Source: Anaerolineaceae bacterium
Lineage (GTDB): Bacteria; Chloroflexota; Anaerolineae; Anaerolineales; Anaerolineaceae
Direction: 5' to 3'
NCBI GenBank assembly: GCA_003524305.1
Contig: DQHW01000013.1
Span: 1-9,805 of the forward strand
Length of the DNA: 9,805 nucleotides
In this document: one piece after another, positions 6,640 to 9,805 of the stretch
How the letters are laid out: the number at the start of each line of letters is the position of its first letter
How positions within the stretch are numbered: position 1 is the first letter of the stretch
Notes under the pieces: generated by a model
What the model saw: only the letters and a program-made list of their open reading frames with translations
Told to the model about the DNA's origin: nothing
Database searches by the model: none
Program-made: the position numbers and the translations under genes

Positions 6640-7101
6640 ATGGAAAAACAATTAGTCATCTTTGAGCTAGGTGCTGAATACTTCGGAATTGATATTTCCA
6701 TGGTTGAAGGCATTAATAAGATGCTGGAGATCACCAAAATTCCTCAAGCACCAGCTTATATGGAAGGTATCACCAATTTGCGAGGCAGTGTGCTGCCTGT
6801 CATTGACCTGCAGAAACGTTTTGGGATGGTGTTACAAGAACGGACCAATGAGACGCGAATCATGGTAGCCAATGTGGATGGCGTGAAGATCGGCATGGTG
6901 GTTTCTGCAGTCTCTGAAGTTTTAACAATTGAAGATACTGTGATTGAACCACCGCCTCCGATGGTGAGCAATGTCAATTCAGAATTTATTATTGGCGTCG
7001 CCAAGATCGACAAACGGTTGGTGATATTACTTGATTTGGCAAAGGTACTATCTGTTGAAGAAAAGATGCAGGTTACCAAAGTAATGGAAGACAAAAATTA
7101 A
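6640..7101 (+). CDS. cheW: CheW chemotaxis coupling protein
   Basis: 153 residues, normal for CheW. The single CheW domain fills the protein: LVIFELGAEYFGIDISMVEG at the start, the characteristic GITNLRGSVLPVIDLQKRFG at about 43-62, then RIMVANVDGVKIGMVVSAVS, and FIIGVAKIDKRLVILLDL near the end. CheW joins receptor arrays to the CheA kinase in the cytoplasm. The ATG is preceded by AGGAG 6 bases upstream. It lies 62 bases after the receptor gene on the same strand and is closed by the hairpin at 7161-7194, so the two form a two-gene unit. No cheA, cheY, cheR or cheB is present in the window, so it would have to work with a kinase encoded elsewhere. The reading frame is intact, unlike that of its receptor neighbour. 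Confidence 0.92.
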   Translation: MEKQLVIFELGAEYFGIDISMVEGINKMLEITKIPQAPAYMEGITNLRGSVLPVIDLQKRFGMVLQERTNETRIMVANVDGVKIGMVVSAVSEVLTIEDTVIEPPPPMVSNVNSEFIIGVAKIDKRLVILLDLAKVLSVEEKMQVTKVMEDKN

Positions 7102-7160
7102 CCTCTTCGGTTTATTGGTGGATTTTATCAATGAAAAAATTATTGGTAGTTCATCAGTTT

Positions 7161-7194
7161 GGATAAAACCCTCTAAATCAAGAGGGTTTTATCC
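7161..7194 (+). terminator. Strong hairpin terminator after cheW
   Basis: A perfect 14-bp inverted repeat (GGATAAAACCCTCT / AGAGGGTTTTATCC) with a 6-base loop starts 59 bases past the cheW stop. The arms contain the AAAACCC / GGGTTTT arrangement of a bidirectional intrinsic terminator, with the T run inside the stem. Confidence 0.8.
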
Positions 7195-7362
7195 TTTAGA
7201 GAATAATTGATCTCACAAATTTTGAACTTAATTCAAAGAATCAAAAATCCGGGTATATTGGCTTTATTACTAACTAATCGCAGGTTTTTCAACTACCAGC
7301 AAGAATATGAAATATGAGAAATTTATCGTGGCTTTACATTAAAATTGCAAATTTAATTGTAG

Positions 7363-7503
7363 CTAACAGCAACGGGAGGTGTACTCTTGGTCGCCATTGC
7401 GGTCAGCAGGCTTCTGGAACTGCGTAAGATCAGAACGGCCAGCTTTTTACCAGCGTTACTCATGGCTCCACTCATTGTTTGGATTGTTTCCTTGATAAAA
7501 TAA
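7363..7503 (+). pseudogene. C-terminal remnant of a DUF554/YqgA-like membrane protein
   Basis: Forty-six codons after a TAG at 7360 read LTATGGVLLVAIAVSRLLEL, then RKIRTASFLPALLMAPLIVW and IVSLIK, ending at TAA 7501-7503. This matches the C-terminal end of DUF554 (YqgA-like) membrane proteins, which closes with a glycine-rich helix, a short basic turn (KIRVANFLPALL) and a final helix. The full family length is about 230 residues, so some 80 percent is missing. The upstream 160 bases are AT-rich and show no further homology. There is no start codon or ribosome-binding site, so it is not expressed as a protein. The terminator at 7511-7537 probably belonged to it. The function of the family is not established. 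Confidence 0.6.
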
Positions 7504-7510
7504 AAAAAAA

Positions 7511-7537
7511 GGTCTGGCGAAAACGCCAGACCTTTTT
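7511..7537. terminator. Bidirectional intrinsic terminator between the DUF554 remnant and dsbA
   Basis: GGTCTGGCG-AAAA-CGCCAGACC is a perfect 9-bp G+C-rich stem with a 4-base loop. It has nine A on the left and five T on the right, so it can stop transcription from both sides. It lies 7 bases after the DUF554 remnant stop (plus) and 16 bases past the dsbA-like stop (minus). Confidence 0.9.
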
Positions 7538-7553
7538 GGTGGTTCATAAAGAG

Positions 7554-8252
7554 TTATTTGTTTACGGCTGCATCCAAGGCTGTAATTAAATCTCCCGTTA
7601 CCAAGGTTCCATTTATCATGAAGGACGGGGTTTGGGTAATCCCTGATTTGGTAGCAAAATCATTGGCATCCAAAACTTTTTGGTTATATTGGTCCGTTTT
7701 AAGACAGTTGGTAAATGTTTTCATATCCAATGAGAGCTTGCTTGCAAATGATAAAAGATTTTTCTCGCTGAATCCACCTTGGTTCTCGCCATTTTGATTT
7801 GCAAACAGGTAATCGTGATATTCCCAAAATTTTCCCTGGTCATTGGCACAATAAGCTGCTTCTGCGGCTTTGACAGATTCATCCCAAGGATTGTTCTTAA
7901 CAAAACTACCTACAAAGGAAAATGGAGAATAGGTGTAGAAAACTTTACCTGTCTCAACATAATTCTTTACAACTGTCGCTTCGGTATTAGCCCAGAAGGA
8001 TCCGCAGCCGGGGCATTGGAAATCTGCAAACTCAATCAGCTTAATGGGGGCATTAGGATCTCCCTTGGTCAAGCCAGAAGAAATTGTCGCTTTATGGAAA
8101 GTTGGATCAATTACTTTGGCAGCTGGTTTGTAGGTTGATAAAATTACAATTCCTAGAATCACCAATGCCAAAACTCCGATAATGATGAATGGAGTTATGT
8201 CTTTGCGTTTCTTTTTGTCTTTTCTGCGTTTTATTTCATCTCGATTTGCCAT
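7554..8252 (-). CDS. Membrane-anchored DsbA-like thiol-disulfide oxidoreductase
   Basis: 232 residues. A very basic cytoplasmic N-terminus (1-19) precedes one membrane segment (about 20-40), so the catalytic domain faces outwards. Residues about 55-232 are a DsbA/thioredoxin_4-type domain: GDPNAPIKLIEFADFQCPGC with active-site C80-P-G-C83, the inserted helical part (NPWDESVKAAEAAYCANDQG, KFWEYHDYLF), and the cis-proline loop TQTPSFMING with P209. C135 and C183 are two further cysteines that may form a structural disulfide. Such proteins (BdbD/DsbA-like) oxidise cysteines of exported proteins and are usually re-oxidised by DsbB or VKOR, neither of which is in this window. The start is well set by GGAGG 5 bases before ATG. 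Transcription ends at the hairpin 7511-7537. The insertion sequence lies 68 bases upstream. Confidence 0.9.
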   Translation of the reverse strand: MANRDEIKRRKDKKKRKDITPFIIIGVLALVILGIVILSTYKPAAKVIDPTFHKATISSGLTKGDPNAPIKLIEFADFQCPGCGSFWANTEATVVKNYVETGKVFYTYSPFSFVGSFVKNNPWDESVKAAEAAYCANDQGKFWEYHDYLFANQNGENQGGFSEKNLLSFASKLSLDMKTFTNCLKTDQYNQKVLDANDFATKSGITQTPSFMINGTLVTGDLITALDAAVNK

Positions 8253-8274
8253 TTAATCCTCCAAAATTTCAAGA

Positions 8275-8303
8275 ATTGTCTCATAAAGGATGAAGATTGT
8301 CCA
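8275..8303 (-). promoter_or_regulatory. Possible promoter of the dsbA-like gene
   Basis: On the minus strand TGGACA (8303-8298; 5 of 6 to TTGACA) and GACAAT (8280-8275; 4 of 6 to TATAAT) are 17 bases apart, about 20 bases before the GGAGG. The -35 box touches the direct repeat that borders the insertion sequence, so the element may have separated the gene from other upstream control. Confidence 0.3.
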
Positions 8304-8320
8304 GCAATCAGACAAATGTG
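8302..8320 (+). repeat. Left copy of 19-bp direct repeat bordering the IS (probable target duplication)
   Basis: CAGCAATCAGACAAATGTG here is identical to 9707-9725. Both copies directly touch the proposed tips of the element. Long target duplications (about 15-18 or 24-29 bp) are, as I recall, typical of some IS1202-type groups. Confidence 0.6.
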
Positions 8321-8344
8321 TTAAACCAAAATAGAAATGTCCCC
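8321..8344 (+). repeat. Left terminal inverted repeat of the IS
   Basis: It begins TTAAACCAAAATAG and ends AAATGTCCCC. It matches the reverse complement of 9683-9706 at 18 of 24 positions. A second block, CCAAAGTTAAAATGTCCCC at 8350-8368, matches the right end at 18 of 19 positions and is probably an inner binding site. Confidence 0.55.
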
Positions 8345-8385
8345 TTTTACCAAAGTTAAAATGTCCCCATACGTGGAGGCAGAAA

Positions 8386-9683
8386 GTGGACATAGTATAC
8401 AAAATGAGCGAAAAAGAGATTAAGAAAACAGAAATAATGAGCCAGTTGGCAGAAAAGCAAATAACCCAACGAATGGCAGCAGAACACCTGGGAATCAGTG
8501 TTCGACAGGTAAAACGGTTGTGGAGAAAATATCAAGATCAAGGTGGTGAAGGGCTGATCAATAAGAGCCGCGGAAAACCCAGTCATAACCATCTGGACGA
8601 AGAGGTAAAAAAAAGGGTGGTGGACCTGATTCTTGAACGATACCGAGATTTTGGACCCACCTTGGCAACAGAAAAACTGATCGAGAACCACGGAATAAAA
8701 ATCTCGGATGAAAGTGTGAGAAAGATCATGATCGCAGAAGGACTGTGGAAACACAGACGGAAGCGGAAATTACGAGTGTTCCAAATGCGGGAAAGGCGTG
8801 CGTGTTTCGGAGAACTGGTACAGATTGATGGTTCAGATTATCACTGGTTCGAGGAAAGAGGCCCGAGATGTACTCTACTGGTGTTTGTGGATGATGCCAC
8901 TGGAAGACTGGTTGAGTTATGGTTTGTGCCACACGAGGGCTTCTTTGGCTATTGTGAAGCCTCCAGGCACTACTTTGAGCGTTATGGCAAGCCAGCTTTT
9001 ATAGTGATAAACATGGCATCTTTCACATGAATCACCCCAATGTGACTTCTGGAGACGGCATGACTGACTTTGGCAGGGCAATGAATGAACTCGGAATAGA
9101 GATCATCTGCGCCAATACCCCACAAGCCAAAGGGCGGGTTGAGAGAGCTAATAAGACCCTTCAAGACCGGCTCACCAAAGAACTCAGACTTCACAATATC
9201 TCCACCCCTGAAGAAGCCAATCTTTGGCTGCCAGAGTTTATGCAAGACTACAACAACCGGTTTGCCACCACTCCAAGAAGTGATCTTGACTTCCACACCC
9301 CACTTTCTGCCTCAGATAATCTCGACCTCATTTTGTGCAGAAAAGAAACTCGTTTGCTTTCCAAGAATCTCACTTTTCAGTATCACAAAACAATCTATCA
9401 AATCCACGTTGATCGCCCTACTTATGCCATGCGCAACACCGTTGTTACCGTTCTTGAAAAACCCAACCATGAAGTTATTGTGCTCTTCAGAAACCAACCT
9501 ATCAATTTTGATGTATATTATCAACAGCAAAAACAAGCTGAGGTGGTTCCTTCCAAATCAATTGATCAGGCAATGCTTAATGCTTCCAAAGCACACACTC
9601 CGCCTCCTGATCATCCTTGGAGAAAGTTCAACCTTAAATCAAATGCCCCCTCTAAAGGGGACATTTTTACTTTGCCTTACTAG
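8386..9683 (+). pseudogene. IS1202/ISNCY-type DDE transposase, split by one frameshift
   Basis: The start is GTG (MDIVYKMSEKEI), 6 bases after GGAGG; the ATG at 8404 lacks a ribosome-binding site. The repaired protein has about 432 residues. The N-terminus is a helix-turn-helix (ITQRMAAEHLGISVRQVKRL, about 26-45). RDFGPTLATEKLIENHGI and RRACFGELVQIDGSDYHWFE are typical of this family. Catalytic residues: D148 in QIDGS, the Asp of FYSDKHG, and the Glu of KGRVERANKTLQDRL. FVDDATGR is the usual conserved strand. The frame breaks at 8997-9000: GCTTTTATAG lacks one T, so PAFYSDKHG is read as PAFIVINM and ends at TGA 9028-9030. The rest continues from 9003 in the next frame to TAG 9681-9683. As written, the first frame lacks two of three catalytic residues. 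It is either inactive, a sequence error in the T run, or served by ribosomal slippage. Confidence 0.85.
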
Positions 9684-9706
9684 GTGACATTTTAACTTTG
9701 GGCTAA
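9683..9706 (-). repeat. Right terminal inverted repeat of the IS
   Basis: Read inward on the minus strand it begins TTAGCCCAAAGTTAAAATG and ends TCACC, matching the left end at 18 of 24 positions. It overlaps the last base of the transposase stop codon. A second inward GGGGACAT box lies at 9657-9664, inside the coding sequence. Confidence 0.55.
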
Positions 9707-9725
9707 CAGCAATCAGACAAATGTG
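9707..9725 (+). repeat. Right copy of 19-bp direct repeat bordering the IS
   Basis: CAGCAATCAGACAAATGTG is identical to 8302-8320 and starts at the base after the proposed right tip. Confidence 0.6.
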
Positions 9726-9763
9726 GCAATCAGACAAATGCAATCAGACAAATGTGTTAAACC
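9709..9763 (+). repeat. Three short tandem copies of GCAATCAGACAAATG
   Basis: Copies begin at 9710, 9727 and 9741 with core CAATCAGACAAATG; the first and third continue with TG. The third copy continues GTTAAACC, making 23 bases identical to 8305-8327 on the left of the IS. The element thus inserted into, or next to, a small tandem repeat array. Repeats of this sort occur at ends of other insertion sequences, but no second transposase is in the window. The 42 bases after it show nothing recognisable. Confidence 0.7.
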
Positions 9764-9805
9764 GAAATTCCACGTCTGAAATTTTTCGCCAATATTTTCA
9801 CCCTG

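Larger units (their letters stand above)
8321..9706 (+). mobile_element. IS1202/ISNCY-type insertion sequence
   Basis: About 1386 bp. It carries one transposase, imperfect 24-bp terminal inverted repeats (8321-8344 and 9683-9706, 18 of 24 matching) and a 19-bp direct repeat outside both tips. Each end holds two ATGTCCCC-like boxes facing inward (8337 and 8361 on the left; 9664 and 9690 read inward on the right), probably transposase-binding sites. The exact tip is not certain: the right outer box also matches the left inner block CCAAAGTTAAAATGTCMCC (8350-8368), which would put the left end near 8350. The family call comes from the transposase sequence. The element sits 68 bp upstream of the dsbA-like gene, transcribed away from it. 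Confidence 0.75.

Noticed and set aside
7131..7166. Short frame MKKLLVVHQFG after cheW, like the start of a CheY response regulator
   Set aside because: It has a GGTGG upstream and resembles MKKILVVDD, but eleven codons ending in the terminator stem are too few, and the conserved Asp pair is absent.
8997..9003. Canonical programmed frameshift heptamer in the transposase
   Set aside because: The bases at the break (T TTT ATA in the zero frame) do not fit the X XXY YYZ pattern, and transposases of this family are, as far as I know, made from one frame.
9709..9763. CRISPR-like array
   Set aside because: The repeats are only 14-17 bases with almost no spacers between them, and no cas gene is in the window.

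Overview
The window looks like chromosomal DNA of a free-living bacterium, most plausibly a member of the Chloroflexota (Anaerolineae-like). That placement is inference. It rests on a Thr/Pro-linker lipoprotein carrying a sortase-like domain next to a Wzz-type protein, a membrane-anchored DsbA-like oxidoreductase, an IS1202/ISNCY-type transposase, and a HigBA-type toxin-antitoxin pair. No rRNA, tRNA or CRISPR array was found.

Layout. (1) 1-2034, minus strand: an envelope operon, read from right to left. It has a promoter at 2007-2034, a lipoprotein with a sortase-like Cys/His/Arg domain, a Wzz-like polysaccharide co-polymerase fused to a degenerate GGDEF domain, and the first 15 codons of a third gene. 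(2) 2078-3516: a cluster of small genes, mostly broken. It holds a frameshifted YjfB-like putative motility gene (minus), then on the plus strand an intact RelE/HigB-type toxin, its HigA-type antitoxin (one nonsense codon and one frameshift), and a YcgN/UPF0260 gene (one frameshift and two nonsense codons). After repair, the three plus-strand genes join through ATGA overlaps. (3) 3517-4145: degenerate or non-coding DNA with a possible dispersed repeat and a minus-strand terminator. (4) 4146-7194: a chemotaxis pair made of a dCache-type methyl-accepting chemotaxis protein (frameshift plus TAA in the sensor domain) and an intact cheW, closed by a strong hairpin. (5) 7363-7537: the orphan C-terminus of a DUF554/YqgA-like membrane protein and a bidirectional terminator. 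(6) 7554-8252, minus: an intact DsbA-like thiol oxidoreductase. (7) 8302-9725: an insertion sequence of about 1.39 kb with imperfect terminal inverted repeats, a 19-bp direct repeat abutting both proposed tips, and a transposase split by a single missing T. Short tandem repeats follow it.

How the parts relate. The sortase-like and Wzz/GGDEF genes probably act together at the cell surface. In the GGDEF part the active-site signature is lost, but the RxxD inhibitory site is kept at the correct spacing, so it may be a c-di-GMP receptor and not a synthase. Between about 2.2 and 7.5 kb the DNA appears to be decaying: five genes carry small lesions or are truncated, while the toxin and cheW remain open. 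Four of the lesions are nonsense codons at positions where the conserved residue can be guessed, which argues against simple indel errors. All the frameshifts are single-base, however, so some could still be sequencing errors.
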